Positions 35,129 through 44,624 of a DNA stretch of 64,000 nt are shown one piece after another. Position 1 is the stretch's first letter; every line of letters starts with the position of its first letter. A program made the position numbers and the translations under genes. The DNA lies in assembly GCA_902616005.1 (NCBI GenBank), contig CACMRG010000004.1, forward strand, positions 1 to 64,000, given 5' to 3'. The notes below the pieces were generated by a model that did not search any database, was not told the origin of the DNA, and saw only the letters and a list, made by a program, of their open reading frames with translations. Source of the stretch: an uncultured SAR116 cluster alpha proteobacterium. Its GTDB lineage: Bacteria; Pseudomonadota; Alphaproteobacteria; Puniceispirillales; Marisalimonadaceae.

Positions 35129-35162
35129 ATGTAGAGAGTGATTTAATCATTGCTCTCTACAT
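35129..35162 (+). other. intercistronic hairpin after the binding-protein gene
   Basis: ATGTAGAGAG and CTCTCTACAT form a perfect 10-bp stem that extends by G-U and A-U pairs to about 14 bp around a short loop, with no T run behind it. It lies between the binding-protein and permease genes. Such stems commonly protect the upstream mRNA and raise binding-protein output over permease output. A partial terminator is the alternative. Confidence 0.65.
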
Positions 35163-35184
35163 AATTTCCATCTAAAAATTAGAT

Positions 35185-36054
35185 ATGAAAATTAACAAAC
35201 ACTTTTTACTGGCTTTGCCATTTTATCTAATTTTCATATTTTTTTTTATAATACCTCTTATCTTAACTATTATAGTAAGTTTTTGGGATTATACTGAGTA
35301 CTCCATAATTCCTGATTTTATTTTTGATAATTATAAATATATTTTCAATAAATGCTTTAAATTTTCAACCGACCTTTGCGTTACTTTCAAAACTTATTTA
35401 TCAACTTTTTATTTTTGTTTTATGGCATGGTTTTTTACATTAATTATTGGATTCACCGTTGCTTATTTTTTAGTATTTCATGTCAGATCTGTAGGAATGC
35501 AAATCGTCTTATTTTTAATTTGTACAATTCCATTTTGGACTTCAAATGTAATAAGAATGATTTCATGGATACCACTTCTTGGAAGAAATGGTTTATTCAA
35601 TTCTTTTTTGATCTCAACTGGTGTGATTGATGAGCCTCAAGAGTGGTTTTTATATTCTCATTTTTCTGTCATTTTAGCTTTTGTACACCTTTATACATTA
35701 TTTATGATTGTGCCGATATTTAACTCCTTAATAAGAATAGACAAATCTCTTATCGAAGCAGCTTATGATTCTGGTGCAAATGGTTTCCAAATTTTGACAA
35801 ATATTATTATTCCACTATGTAAACCTGGCATTATAATTGGATCAATTTTTGTAATAACTGTTGTAATGGGTGATTTCTTAACCATTGGAATAATGGGAGG
35901 ACAGCAAATAGCTTCAATTGGAAAAATCATTCAAGTAGAAATGAGTTATTTACAATTGCCCTCTGCAGCCGCTAATGCTGTAATTCTTTTAATAATTACA
36001 CTACTTTTAATTTGGACTATGACCAAATTCATAGATATTAGAAAAGAATTATAA
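35185..36054 (+). CDS. ABC transporter permease, PotB-like
   Basis: This 289-residue membrane protein has six predicted helices. The permease coupling loop is seen as EAAYDSGANGFQILTNIIIPLCKPGIIIG, matching the EAA...G...P motif. It begins 23 bp after the hairpin that follows the binding-protein gene and abuts the second permease gene directly (TAA then ATG). Confidence 0.9.
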   Translation: MKINKHFLLALPFYLIFIFFFIIPLILTIIVSFWDYTEYSIIPDFIFDNYKYIFNKCFKFSTDLCVTFKTYLSTFYFCFMAWFFTLIIGFTVAYFLVFHVRSVGMQIVLFLICTIPFWTSNVIRMISWIPLLGRNGLFNSFLISTGVIDEPQEWFLYSHFSVILAFVHLYTLFMIVPIFNSLIRIDKSLIEAAYDSGANGFQILTNIIIPLCKPGIIIGSIFVITVVMGDFLTIGIMGGQQIASIGKIIQVEMSYLQLPSAAANAVILLIITLLLIWTMTKFIDIRKEL

Positions 36055-36918
36055 ATGTTAAATAAAAAAGGAAAATCTTACTATTTTTGTTGGGGCTTTT
36101 TTTTAGCTTTTGTAATTTTCTTGTATGGACCTACTTTTACTATTGTGGTTCTCAGCTTTCAAGGTCCCGAAGGAGGATTAACTTTTCCTATGAATGGGTT
36201 CTCATTCCATTGGTTTCATAAGCTTTGGGAAGGAGGAGGTTATGTCGATATTGGCTCAGCATTCAGGAGATCAATATTGCTAGGTCTAATTTTAATGGTT
36301 CTAACAGTCTTACTTTCTGTATCCGCTGGAATGGCTTTTAGAAAAAAATTTTTTGGAGCAAATTTTTTATTTCTTATAACAGTTTCAAGTTTAATCGTCC
36401 CATCAATTATATTAAGTCTTGGTATTGCGCTAGAATTTAGACTTCTTGACGAAACCTTAAAATTTTTAGGAGATAAATATAGTATTCAATGGATAATCAA
36501 TGATTTCCAAACAACATTAAATATGTATTCTAGCGGGCTTGGAGCACAACTTACTTGGACACTACCTTTTGGTTTATTAATTATGTTTGCGATTTTTAAT
36601 AGATTTGATAAATCATTTGAGGAAGCATCAATGGATCTTGGTGCATCGTCTTGGCAAACGTTTAAATTTGTTGTTTTGCCTATCATAGCACCTAGTGTAA
36701 TTGGAATAGCGCTTTTTGGTTTTACATTATCGTATGATGAATTGGCTCGTTCATCACAAGTTATGGGAGCAACAAACACATTGCCACTAGAATTAAAAGG
36801 TCTTACAACGACAGTTACTACTCCTGTTATTTATGCACTAGGCACTTTAACAACAGGAATTTCTTTTCTTGCAATATTCATAGCAATAATTTTATTTATG
36901 ATTATGAGAAAAAAATAA
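36055..36918 (+). CDS. ABC transporter permease, PotC-like
   Basis: This 287-residue protein has six helices, with the coupling motif EEASMDLGASSWQTFKFVVLPIIAPSVIG. It forms the second transmembrane half of the importer with the gene immediately upstream. The segment FSFHWFHKLWEGGGYVD resembles PotC-family periplasmic loops. Confidence 0.9.
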   Translation: MLNKKGKSYYFCWGFFLAFVIFLYGPTFTIVVLSFQGPEGGLTFPMNGFSFHWFHKLWEGGGYVDIGSAFRRSILLGLILMVLTVLLSVSAGMAFRKKFFGANFLFLITVSSLIVPSIILSLGIALEFRLLDETLKFLGDKYSIQWIINDFQTTLNMYSSGLGAQLTWTLPFGLLIMFAIFNRFDKSFEEASMDLGASSWQTFKFVVLPIIAPSVIGIALFGFTLSYDELARSSQVMGATNTLPLELKGLTTTVTTPVIYALGTLTTGISFLAIFIAIILFMIMRKK

Positions 36919-36934
36919 AAGAGAGATTATTATT

Positions 36935-37663
36935 TTGAAAAAAATTTGCGTAATAAATCCAAATACATCAAATTTGATGACAAACAATATCGATAAGGTT
37001 GCAAAATCTTTTGCATCAAATAATACAAAAATATTTTCAATTAATCCTAAATTTGGTCCCGAAAGCATTGAAGGTTACTATGATGAAGCCTTTTGCATTC
37101 CAGGTATTATATCTGAAATAAGAGCTAATCCTGAATATGACGCATACATTGTCGCATGTTTTGATGACACGGGATTAGATGCATGCAGAACCATTACAGA
37201 CAAACCAGTTATTGGCATAGGCGAAGCCTCTTATCATGCCGCAAATATGTTAGGTGGTCATTTTTCAGTAATTACAACTCTAAAAAGATCAATACCAGCA
37301 TTAAAAAAGAATTTAAAAAATTATGGACTTTATGATAATTGTGTTTCTTTAAGTTCCGTTGATATACCAGTTTTAGAATTAGAGAGTAATTTGAATTTAA
37401 CTGAGCAAAAGATTGAAGAAAAAATTAAAGAAATTTTAGATAATTCTGATACTGAAATTTTTGTTCTAGGATGTGCTGGAATGGCTGATTTTGCTATTAA
37501 AATGAAAAAAAAATATAATATTCCTGTTATTGAAGGTATTTCAGTTGCAGTTAAATTCGCAGAATCATTTATTGATTTAGATTTAAAAACATCCTCTCGA
37601 AATAGCTTTGCAACGCCAAGAAGTAAGAAATTTACTGGTATATTTAAAAATTTTGAAGTTTAA
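36935..37663 (+). CDS. Asp/Glu/hydantoin racemase family, probable allantoin racemase
   Basis: This 242-residue protein starts at TTG 36935, with GAGAG about 11 nt upstream. It opens ICVINPNTSNLMTNNI and has the two catalytic cysteines of the family: Cys75 in VACFDDTG and Cys180 in LGCAGMAD, 105 residues apart. That spacing matches what I recall for the allantoin racemase HpxA. OHCU decarboxylase makes S-allantoin, and a racemase would let an R-selective ring-opening enzyme use it. Hydantoin racemase is the alternative. Confidence 0.82.
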   Translation: MKKICVINPNTSNLMTNNIDKVAKSFASNNTKIFSINPKFGPESIEGYYDEAFCIPGIISEIRANPEYDAYIVACFDDTGLDACRTITDKPVIGIGEASYHAANMLGGHFSVITTLKRSIPALKKNLKNYGLYDNCVSLSSVDIPVLELESNLNLTEQKIEEKIKEILDNSDTEIFVLGCAGMADFAIKMKKKYNIPVIEGISVAVKFAESFIDLDLKTSSRNSFATPRSKKFTGIFKNFEV

Positions 37664-37669
37664 ATTATT

Positions 37670-38293
37670 ATGAATGTTACAGTTTTAGATCATCCATTAA
37701 TCAATCACTTTATGACTATTATTCGAAATAAAAATACATCGAGTAGTGAATTTAAATCTTTAGCTAAAAAAGTTTCTGTTTTGATGGGATTTGAAGTGTT
37801 TAAGGAATTATTGGTAAATAATCATAAAATTGAAACACCAATTGAAAATTATAGAGGTATAAAAATTCATGAGCCATACCCATGCCTTGTATCTATCTTA
37901 AGAGCAGGCTCAATTATAGTTGATGGTTTATCTGAAATTTTTCCATATTGTTCAACGGGTTATATAGGTATTTTTAGAGATGAAAAATCATTAAGACCTC
38001 AAACTTATTTCGAAAAATTTCCAAAGAATATATCAAAAAGAAAAGTATTTTTATGTGATCCAATGCTTGCTACTGGAGGAAGTATTATTAAATCCATCCA
38101 AATTTTAAATAGTTATGATTGTAATGACATATCTATAGTTACTCTTTTATCAAGTGAAATTGGTATAAAAAATGTTGTTACAAAATATCCTAATTATAGG
38201 ATTTATACTGCACAGAAAGACTTTGATTTAAATGATAAAGGTTTTATTGTTCCTGGATTGGGTGATGCTGGCGATAGATTGTATGATACTTAA
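37670..38293 (+). CDS. upp: uracil phosphoribosyltransferase
   Basis: This 207-residue protein shows UPRTase motifs: LDHPLINHFMTIIRNKNTSS, ILRAGSIIVDGL, GYIGIFRDE, the PRPP loop DPMLATGGS and the uracil-binding C-terminus FIVPGLGDAGDRLYDT. It turns uracil and PRPP into UMP. It lies 6 bp after the racemase gene and is the last gene of the transporter-racemase run. The protein lacks the typical basic stretch between residues 60 and 80 and is somewhat divergent, but key residues are present. Confidence 0.9.
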   Translation: MNVTVLDHPLINHFMTIIRNKNTSSSEFKSLAKKVSVLMGFEVFKELLVNNHKIETPIENYRGIKIHEPYPCLVSILRAGSIIVDGLSEIFPYCSTGYIGIFRDEKSLRPQTYFEKFPKNISKRKVFLCDPMLATGGSIIKSIQILNSYDCNDISIVTLLSSEIGIKNVVTKYPNYRIYTAQKDFDLNDKGFIVPGLGDAGDRLYDT

Positions 38294-38914
38294 TTAAAAA
38301 CAATTCAAACCACCTTCTAATTCTAAAAACTTTGAAACTTCTTCTATACCAACTTTATTCTTCATTTGACCGAAAATATAAGGTAAACCATCTCTAGTCT
38401 TTTCAACATCAGTTTTCATTTCTTCAAGATTAACATCTACATATGGTGCCAAATCAGTTTTATTTATGATTAAAAGATCAGATTTTTTTAAGGCAAGACC
38501 TCCTTTTCTTGGAATATCACCTCCCATTCCAACATCAATAACATAGATAGTTAAATCTACAAGTTCCGGACTAAATGTTGCTGCTAAGTTGTCGCCTCCA
38601 GATTCTATCAAAATCAAATCTAGATCTGGAAATTTATTTTTCATTTCATCAACTGCTAACAAGTTTATTGATGCATCTTCTCTTATTGCAGTATGAGGAC
38701 ATCCACCAGTTTCAACGCCTTTTATTCTTTCAATAGGCAAGGCTTGTTTTTTCATTAAGTATTCTGCATCCTCAACGGTATAAATATCATTTGAAATTAC
38801 AGCCATAGATATCTTATTTGATAATGCATTACATAAGCCCTCAGTTAAACTAGTCTTACCAGCTCCTACTGGGCCTCCAATACCTATCCTCAATGGACCA
38901 TTGAAACTTTTCAT
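38294..38914 (-). CDS. ureG: urease accessory GTPase UreG
   Basis: This 206-residue GTPase has the P-loop [18 protein letters not shown], the metal-binding [15 protein letters not shown] (Cys-Pro-His), [21 protein letters not shown] and base-recognition NKTDLAP. It powers nickel delivery to urease in complex with UreF and UreD. It overlaps ureF by 4 bp and is the last gene of the minus-strand urease operon. Its stop abuts the convergent upp stop. Confidence 0.96.
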   Translation of the reverse strand: MKSFNGPLRIGIGGPVGAGKTSLTEGLCNALSNKISMAVISNDIYTVEDAEYLMKKQALPIERIKGVETGGCPHTAIREDASINLLAVDEMKNKFPDLDLILIESGGDNLAATFSPELVDLTIYVIDVGMGGDIPRKGGLALKKSDLLIINKTDLAPYVDVNLEEMKTDVEKTRDGLPYIFGQMKNKVGIEEVSKFLELEGGLNCF

Positions 38915-39564
38915 GAAATATAAATCCTTGATGTTAATTTTTCATGATGAATACTATGTAAATCTAAATTAAAAGTTATCCCACCGATATCTTTTAATTT
39001 TAATTTTTTAGAATTTTTAAAAAAATTTTCAACAATAGATGTTGATTTTAATAGGCAGTCCTGTCCAATTTTTTGTCCTAATGGGATATGCTTTACACAA
39101 ATATTTATTAAATTTGAAATAAATGACTGAAAATAAAACGTAATAAGTTTATCAAAAGGGATCTTAAAATATAAACCAGCTTTTCCAATACATATTGGAT
39201 AAGATAAATTTGGTTCTAAATCAAAACCCCACGTTTCCTTGAGTATTTTACTAAAAGATTTGCCTAAAGAAATTGTTTCAAAATATCTCTCTTTGCTCGC
39301 TGCATTAGCTAGAACGATATCATTTAATTCATAGCCTTCATACGTTTCTTTTATATAAATAAAATCATTTTTTAAAGTGCCGTGATTAGTCAGTACATCA
39401 ATACATTTCAAAATATCTTTTTCATCTTTAATATATTTATTATTTATCATAGCTTCTATTCCGTGAGAATAGGCAAATGATCCTATTGGAAAAGATGATG
39501 AAAACCATATCTGTAATATTTGATTCTGTTTGATATCATCTGAAAAATTAGTGTCTATGGCCAT
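38911..39564 (-). CDS. ureF: urease accessory protein UreF
   Basis: This protein is 217 residues from the ATG at 39564 (GGAAG nearby). A longer in-frame form from 39603 would overlap ureE by 56 bp rather than 17 and is less likely. Motifs include [20 protein letters not shown] and [14 protein letters not shown]. UreF is the GTPase-activating/gating subunit of the nickel insertion complex. Lower sequence conservation is normal for this family. Confidence 0.9.
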   Translation of the reverse strand: MAIDTNFSDDIKQNQILQIWFSSSFPIGSFAYSHGIEAMINNKYIKDEKDILKCIDVLTNHGTLKNDFIYIKETYEGYELNDIVLANAASKERYFETISLGKSFSKILKETWGFDLEPNLSYPICIGKAGLYFKIPFDKLITFYFQSFISNLINICVKHIPLGQKIGQDCLLKSTSIVENFFKNSKKLKLKDIGGITFNLDLHSIHHEKLTSRIYIS

Positions 39565-39991
39565 GTGTTCTTCCAATTCCGTAGGCTCCTCCCTCAGGAT
39601 CAAATGCTTCTAGAACTACTTTTGTTTGCCCATTTAACCTCAATATCATTTCTTCAATGACTTTATCATTCTGAATTAAAATTCTATTTTCTTCAATTTG
39701 ACATGGAATATGTCTATTTCCAATATGCCAGATTAAATGCATTAAATTATTACCCTTAATTTCTAAAAGTTCTTCTATTTTATATCTAACATTTATAAGT
39801 AAACCACTATCTAGCTTGAACATATCGTCTTTTTTAAGTGATATTGTATTTTTTAAATCTACAAGAAATTCAATACCATTATAAGATATTAATTTTTTTC
39901 TTCTTAAAAATCTCTCATCATAAGAAAGTTCAATAAAATCTTTATGACTAGCAACGCCTGTATTATGTAAAATTGAATTACAAATTTCCAT
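39548..39991 (-). CDS. ureE: urease nickel metallochaperone UreE
   Basis: This 147-residue protein has an N-terminal peptide-binding domain (SYDERFLRRKKLISYNGIEFLVDL) and a C-terminal ferredoxin-like metal domain with HLIWHIGNRHIPCQIEE. The nickel tail is short, ending GRTHGHRH, instead of the long polyhistidine tail of enteric UreE. It starts 3 bp after ureC and overlaps ureF. Confidence 0.92.
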   Translation of the reverse strand: MEICNSILHNTGVASHKDFIELSYDERFLRRKKLISYNGIEFLVDLKNTISLKKDDMFKLDSGLLINVRYKIEELLEIKGNNLMHLIWHIGNRHIPCQIEENRILIQNDKVIEEMILRLNGQTKVVLEAFDPEGGAYGIGRTHGHRH

Positions 39992-39994
39992 GAC

Positions 39995-41701
39995 TTAATA
40001 CATAAAATATCTTTGTGCCATTGGTAAAATGTTAGCAGGTTCACATGTAATTAATTTTCCGTCAGCCTTAACTTCATATGTTTCTGGATTAACCTCGATT
40101 TTTGGACATGTGTTATTAAAAACCATATCTTTTTTTGATATGTTTCTGGTATTTTTTACTGCTACAAATTCTTTCTTGGTATCATTATTTTTCAGAATAT
40201 CGTTTTCTAAAGATAATTCACTAGTAAATATAACTGAAGATTTTTCTAATGATCTTCCAAAAGATCCAAACATTGGACGCGTATATACCGGTTGAGGTGT
40301 TGGTATAGAAGCATTAGGATCTCCCATTTGCGCACATGCTATACTGCCTCCAATTAAAACCATTTCTGGTTTTACTCCAAAAAATGCAGGATCCCACAAT
40401 ACTAAATCACCTCTTTTTTTCTCTTCAACACTCCCAATATACTTTGAAATTCCATGTGTAATTGCTGGATTAATTGTATATTTGGCAATATATCTTTTAA
40501 CCCTAAAGTTATCATTGTCTCCTTGTTCTTCAGGCAATTTGCCTCTTTGTACTTTCATTTTATGAGCAGTTTGCCATGTTCTTATAATTACTTCACCTAC
40601 TCGGCCCATTGCTTGACTGTCTGACGCAATTATTGAAAATGCGCCCATATCGTGAAGAATATCTTCCGCAGCAATCGTTTCTTTTCGAATTCTGCTTTCT
40701 GCGAATGCAACATCTTCAGGTATAGATTTGTCAAGGTGATGACAAACCATAAGCATATCTAAATGCTCTTCTATTGTATTAACAGTATATGGTCTTGTTG
40801 GGTTGGTAGACGATGGTATAATATTTTCTTCACCACATACTTTTATAATATCTGGAGCATGCCCACCACCTGCGCCCTCAGTATGAAAGGCGTGAATAAT
40901 TCTTTTATTGATTGCTTTAAGTGTATTTTCAACAAAACCACTCTCATTTAAGGTATCAGTATGTATCATTACTTGTATATCAAATTTATCGGCCATCGAT
41001 AGACAATTATCAATTGCTCCTGGAGTGGTACCCCAATCTTCATGAAGTTTTAGAGCACAAGCACCTGCCATGATTTGTTCCTTCAAACCCTCTGGCAATG
41101 ATGAGTTACCTTTACCAGCAAAACCTAAATTCATTGGGAAAGCATCTGAGGCTTGAATCATTCTTTGAATATGCCATGGACCTGGAGTACACGTTGTTGC
41201 AAGAGTTCCATGAGCTGGTCCAGTTCCGCCCCCTAACATAGTAGTTAATCCTGAATGCAAAGCATCATCTATTTGTTGTGGGCATATAAAATGTATATGA
41301 CTATCAAATCCTCCAGCAGTTAAAATTTTACCTTCACCTGCAATAACTTCTGTGCCAGGACCAACGACTATATCAACATTTGGTTGAGTATCTGGGTTTC
41401 CACCTTTACCAATTTTATTTATTTTTCCGTCTTTTAACCCTACATCTGCTTTATAAATTCCTGTTACATCTACAATCAGAGCATTAGTGATAATTGTATC
41501 TACAGCGCCATCTTTATTAGTTACTTGAGATTGCCCCATTCCATCTCGAATTACTTTTCCACCACCAAATTTTACTTCCTCGCCATATGTTGTAAGATCT
41601 TTTTCAACTTCTATAAATAGTTCTGTATCTGCTAACCTTATTTTATCACCGGTAGTTGGTCCATACATATCAGAATAAGATTGTCTGGTAATTTTCTTCA
41701 T
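39995..41701 (-). CDS. ureC: urease subunit alpha
   Basis: This 568-residue catalytic subunit is of normal family length. Nickel and catalytic residues are visible in [24 protein letters not shown] (carbamylated Lys near 220), [47 protein letters not shown] (catalytic His) and [14 protein letters not shown]. It hydrolyses urea to ammonia and carbamate. It overlaps ureB by 4 bp. Confidence 0.98.
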   Translation of the reverse strand: MKKITRQSYSDMYGPTTGDKIRLADTELFIEVEKDLTTYGEEVKFGGGKVIRDGMGQSQVTNKDGAVDTIITNALIVDVTGIYKADVGLKDGKINKIGKGGNPDTQPNVDIVVGPGTEVIAGEGKILTAGGFDSHIHFICPQQIDDALHSGLTTMLGGGTGPAHGTLATTCTPGPWHIQRMIQASDAFPMNLGFAGKGNSSLPEGLKEQIMAGACALKLHEDWGTTPGAIDNCLSMADKFDIQVMIHTDTLNESGFVENTLKAINKRIIHAFHTEGAGGGHAPDIIKVCGEENIIPSSTNPTRPYTVNTIEEHLDMLMVCHHLDKSIPEDVAFAESRIRKETIAAEDILHDMGAFSIIASDSQAMGRVGEVIIRTWQTAHKMKVQRGKLPEEQGDNDNFRVKRYIAKYTINPAITHGISKYIGSVEEKKRGDLVLWDPAFFGVKPEMVLIGGSIACAQMGDPNASIPTPQPVYTRPMFGSFGRSLEKSSVIFTSELSLENDILKNNDTKKEFVAVKNTRNISKKDMVFNNTCPKIEVNPETYEVKADGKLITCEPANILPMAQRYFMY

Positions 41702-42006
41702 TTTAAAGAGCCCATTATTTTTTTATTAAATCCATAAATATTTCGACCTCCGAGGAAATCGATTAACTCAACATCCCTAGTTTGTCCTGGTTCAAATCGA
41801 ACAGCTGTACCCGATGGAATGTTTAGTCTTTTTCCTCTTGATTTAAGTCTGTCAAATTCTAAAAATTCGTTTACTTCTTCAAAATGATAATGACTTCCAA
41901 CTTGAATAGGTCTGTCGCCTTTATTAGAAACTTTAATTGTAATAGAATTTGATATTTTATTTAACTCTATAAAACCTTCTTTATTTATAATTTCACCTGG
42001 TTTCAT
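41698..42006 (-). CDS. ureB: urease subunit beta
   Basis: This 102-residue beta subunit has [35 protein letters not shown] and the C-terminal [24 protein letters not shown]. It packs on the alpha subunit in the trimeric urease. Spacing is 10 bp from ureA and a 4-bp overlap with ureC. Confidence 0.97.
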   Translation of the reverse strand: MKPGEIINKEGFIELNKISNSITIKVSNKGDRPIQVGSHYHFEEVNEFLEFDRLKSRGKRLNIPSGTAVRFEPGQTRDVELIDFLGGRNIYGFNKKIMGSLK

Positions 42007-42016
42007 TTATAAATCC

Positions 42017-42319
42017 TTATCGTATTGGATGATGAACAGTTACCAATTTAGTGCCATCAGGGAATGTTGCTTCTACCTGAACTTCATGTATCATATCCTT
42101 AATTCCCTCCATACACTGATCTATCTTAACGACATGAGCACCCTCTTCCATTAAATCAGCTACTGATTTGCCATCTCGTGCTCCTTCAATAACAAAATCT
42201 GAGATGATGGCAATAGCCTCTGGGTAATTAAGTTTTACACCTCTCTTAAGCCTGTCTTTAGCTACCATGGCAGCCAAACTAACTAATAACTTTTCTTTTT
42301 CTCTAGGTGACAATTTCAT
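42017..42319 (-). CDS. ureA: urease subunit gamma
   Basis: This 100-residue gamma subunit starts [20 protein letters not shown] and contains [28 protein letters not shown] and [21 protein letters not shown]. It is a separate protein, not fused to beta as in Helicobacter. It begins directly after the ureD stop. Confidence 0.97.
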   Translation of the reverse strand: MKLSPREKEKLLVSLAAMVAKDRLKRGVKLNYPEAIAIISDFVIEGARDGKSVADLMEEGAHVVKIDQCMEGIKDMIHEVQVEATFPDGTKLVTVHHPIR

Positions 42320-43120
42320 TTAAAATTTCCACATTTTTGGTAATTCATTATTATAAAAATAAGGTAATATTTTTTGAAGAGCAATTCTTAAATCGTAATT
42401 ATCTTCAGAAACCGATCTTATGATGAATTTTTCATCCCAAATTGAAATAGCCATATCAGTATTTTCATGATTAAGTAAATTCTTATCAATTGTTTCTGCT
42501 TTATTAATAAGTGATTCTCCATAACCAAATATAAAATTAAAAGCACAATTATTTGAAAGGGCTGATTTGTTTTTAAAATAATCTCTTAAAACGCCTTTAA
42601 AATTAACAGTTTCAAAATGCTTAATTTTATCATTAATTTTAATTTCCCATTGATCAGAAATTAAAATATTTTCTATATTTTCATTCATTGATCTTCTTCC
42701 AAAAATGATGGTTTCACAAATGAGTAAATTTGAATTAGTTTTTAAATCAAAATATGAATGTCTTTCTAACTTCGAGTTATTAAATAATATTAACTCTTGA
42801 GGCATCCAAAATAGTGTACTTGAATCATCAACAATTACTTTATTTTCTACTCTTGCAGGATAACCATAACCAGAATATATTTTTTCAGCTGCTTGGGTTG
42901 AAATACAAATCTTTGAGTTATTTAATTTAAAATTAGTTACAAAATTATCACCCGATGTTAAACCTCCCGCTGTATTTAATGTTACTAATTCAGTAGTTGA
43001 ATTATCATTTTTAGGAATAAAAGATTTTGCACAGCCCTTTTGAAAAAATTTTTTTAATTCGTTATTTTTTACTTCTACATCAAGTTTTCCAAACGACTTT
43101 TGTGAATTATTATCATGCAT
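42320..43120 (-). CDS. ureD: urease accessory protein UreD
   Basis: This 266-residue protein has the UreD motifs CAKSFIPKND, VTLNTAGGLTSGDNF, ISTQAAEKIYSG, TLFWMPQELILFNNSKLERHS and ETIIFGRRSMNE. It is the scaffold on which UreF-UreG load nickel into apo-urease. It is first in the ureDABCEFG operon, and its promoter must lie in the 87-bp gap shared with the divergent hydantoinase gene. Confidence 0.93.
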   Translation of the reverse strand: MHDNNSQKSFGKLDVEVKNNELKKFFQKGCAKSFIPKNDNSTTELVTLNTAGGLTSGDNFVTNFKLNNSKICISTQAAEKIYSGYGYPARVENKVIVDDSSTLFWMPQELILFNNSKLERHSYFDLKTNSNLLICETIIFGRRSMNENIENILISDQWEIKINDKIKHFETVNFKGVLRDYFKNKSALSNNCAFNFIFGYGESLINKAETIDKNLLNHENTDMAISIWDEKFIIRSVSEDNYDLRIALQKILPYFYNNELPKMWKF

Positions 43121-43207
43121 TAAAATAATTTTTCCTTTGCATTTAAAATTATATCAAAACATGTTAACCTTATATATCTTTATAACAATCTTTATATTGA
43201 GTGATAA

Positions 43208-44614
43208 ATGAATAATTTAGATACGCTAATTGAAAATGGTTTAGTTGTTACTGAAAATGAAATTGGTCACCTTAATATTGGAATTAAAGATGGTGAAATA
43301 GCTTATCTTGGTGATGAAAATCTAAATGCAAAATTTAAAATCAATGCCAGTGATCTAATTGTTTTACCTGGAGGCATTGACCCTCATGTCCATGTAGATC
43401 AGCCATCAGGAGATGATGTCATTATGGCTGACAATTTTCAATCAGCAACAAAATCTGCAGCTGCAGGTGGAAATACAACTATTTTACCTTTTGCCATGCA
43501 AATAAAAGGACAATCCTTACGAAAATGTGTTGAGGATTACCATAAAAAGGCTCAAGGGAATATGTATATAGATACCTCTTTTCATTTGATAATTAGCGAC
43601 CCAACTCCTCAAGTTTTAGGTCAAGAGTTACCGGCCCTGTCAAAAGATGGCTATACGTCTTTTAAAGTATTTATGACATACGATGATTTAGTTTTAAACG
43701 ACAAAGAATTAATTGAAGTTTTTGACGTTGCAAAACAATTAAAAACCTTAGTGATGGTTCATGCAGAAGGCTATGATTCTATAAAATATTTATCAGATAA
43801 GTTTGAAAAAGAAGGAAAAACAGCGCCTTATTATCATGCTCCTACCAGACCTCAAATTGTTGAAAGAGAAGCTACACACAGAGCTATAAGTCATGCTCAA
43901 ATAGTTGATATTCCTCTTATGATTGTTCATGTTTCAGGAGAAGAAGCGCTAAACCAAATTAGATGGGCAAAAGATAAAGGTATAAAAGTTTTTTCAGAAA
44001 CATGTCCTCAATACATTTGTCTAACTGAAGATGACCTCAAAGGTTTAAATATGGACTTTGAAGGTGCAAAATATGTTTGCTCTCCTCCGCCAAGAGATAA
44101 AAAAAGTCAAGAAGCCATTTGGTCAGGGTTAATCGATGGTACATTTGAAATATTCTCCTCAGATCACTGCCCATTTAGATTTAAAGATAAACAAGGGAAA
44201 GATAGACCTGGTGCAAGAACTTCATTTAAATGGGTACCAAATGGAATTCCTGGAGTAGAGACAAGAATGCCCATTTTGTTTTCAGAAGGTGTTACAAAAA
44301 ACAAAATTGATCTAAAAAGATTTGTAGAATTAACTTCTACAAACCCTGCTAAGATGTATGGTATGTACCCTCAAAAAGGGGTTATAAAAGTTGGTTCAGA
44401 TGCGGATCTTACATTTTGGGATCCAAATTTAAAAAAGAAAATTTCTCAAAATGATCTTAATCATGGTTCTGACTATACCCCATATGAAGGATTAGAAATA
44501 ACAGGATGGCCAGTTCAAACTTGGTTACGTGGTAATAAAATTTTTGATAATGGAGAGTTTACTACAGTAAACAATCTTGGCAAATATATGAGCAGAGATT
44601 TCTCATCATTTTAA
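43208..44614 (+). CDS. dihydropyrimidinase/hydantoinase-family amidohydrolase, probable allantoinase
   Basis: This 468-residue cyclic amidohydrolase has the binuclear metal site of D-hydantoinases: GGIDPHVHVDQP, the carbamylated Lys in SFKVFMTYDD, MVHAEG, MIVHVSGEEA and SDHCPFRFKDKQ with the final Asp. It lies directly before allantoicase and ureidoglycolate lyase (10-bp gap), and no other allantoinase candidate is in the window. Allantoin ring opening to allantoate is therefore its best predicted role. Dihydropyrimidinase is the sequence-based alternative, and the nearby upp makes pyrimidine turnover possible too. Confidence 0.88.
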   Translation: MNNLDTLIENGLVVTENEIGHLNIGIKDGEIAYLGDENLNAKFKINASDLIVLPGGIDPHVHVDQPSGDDVIMADNFQSATKSAAAGGNTTILPFAMQIKGQSLRKCVEDYHKKAQGNMYIDTSFHLIISDPTPQVLGQELPALSKDGYTSFKVFMTYDDLVLNDKELIEVFDVAKQLKTLVMVHAEGYDSIKYLSDKFEKEGKTAPYYHAPTRPQIVEREATHRAISHAQIVDIPLMIVHVSGEEALNQIRWAKDKGIKVFSETCPQYICLTEDDLKGLNMDFEGAKYVCSPPPRDKKSQEAIWSGLIDGTFEIFSSDHCPFRFKDKQGKDRPGARTSFKWVPNGIPGVETRMPILFSEGVTKNKIDLKRFVELTSTNPAKMYGMYPQKGVIKVGSDADLTFWDPNLKKKISQNDLNHGSDYTPYEGLEITGWPVQTWLRGNKIFDNGEFTTVNNLGKYMSRDFSSF

Positions 44615-44624
44615 GGAATTAGTT

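Noticed and set aside
40029-40295. Plus-strand open frame of 88 codons in ureC
   Set aside because: It is antisense to conserved urease alpha-subunit sequence and has no ribosome site.
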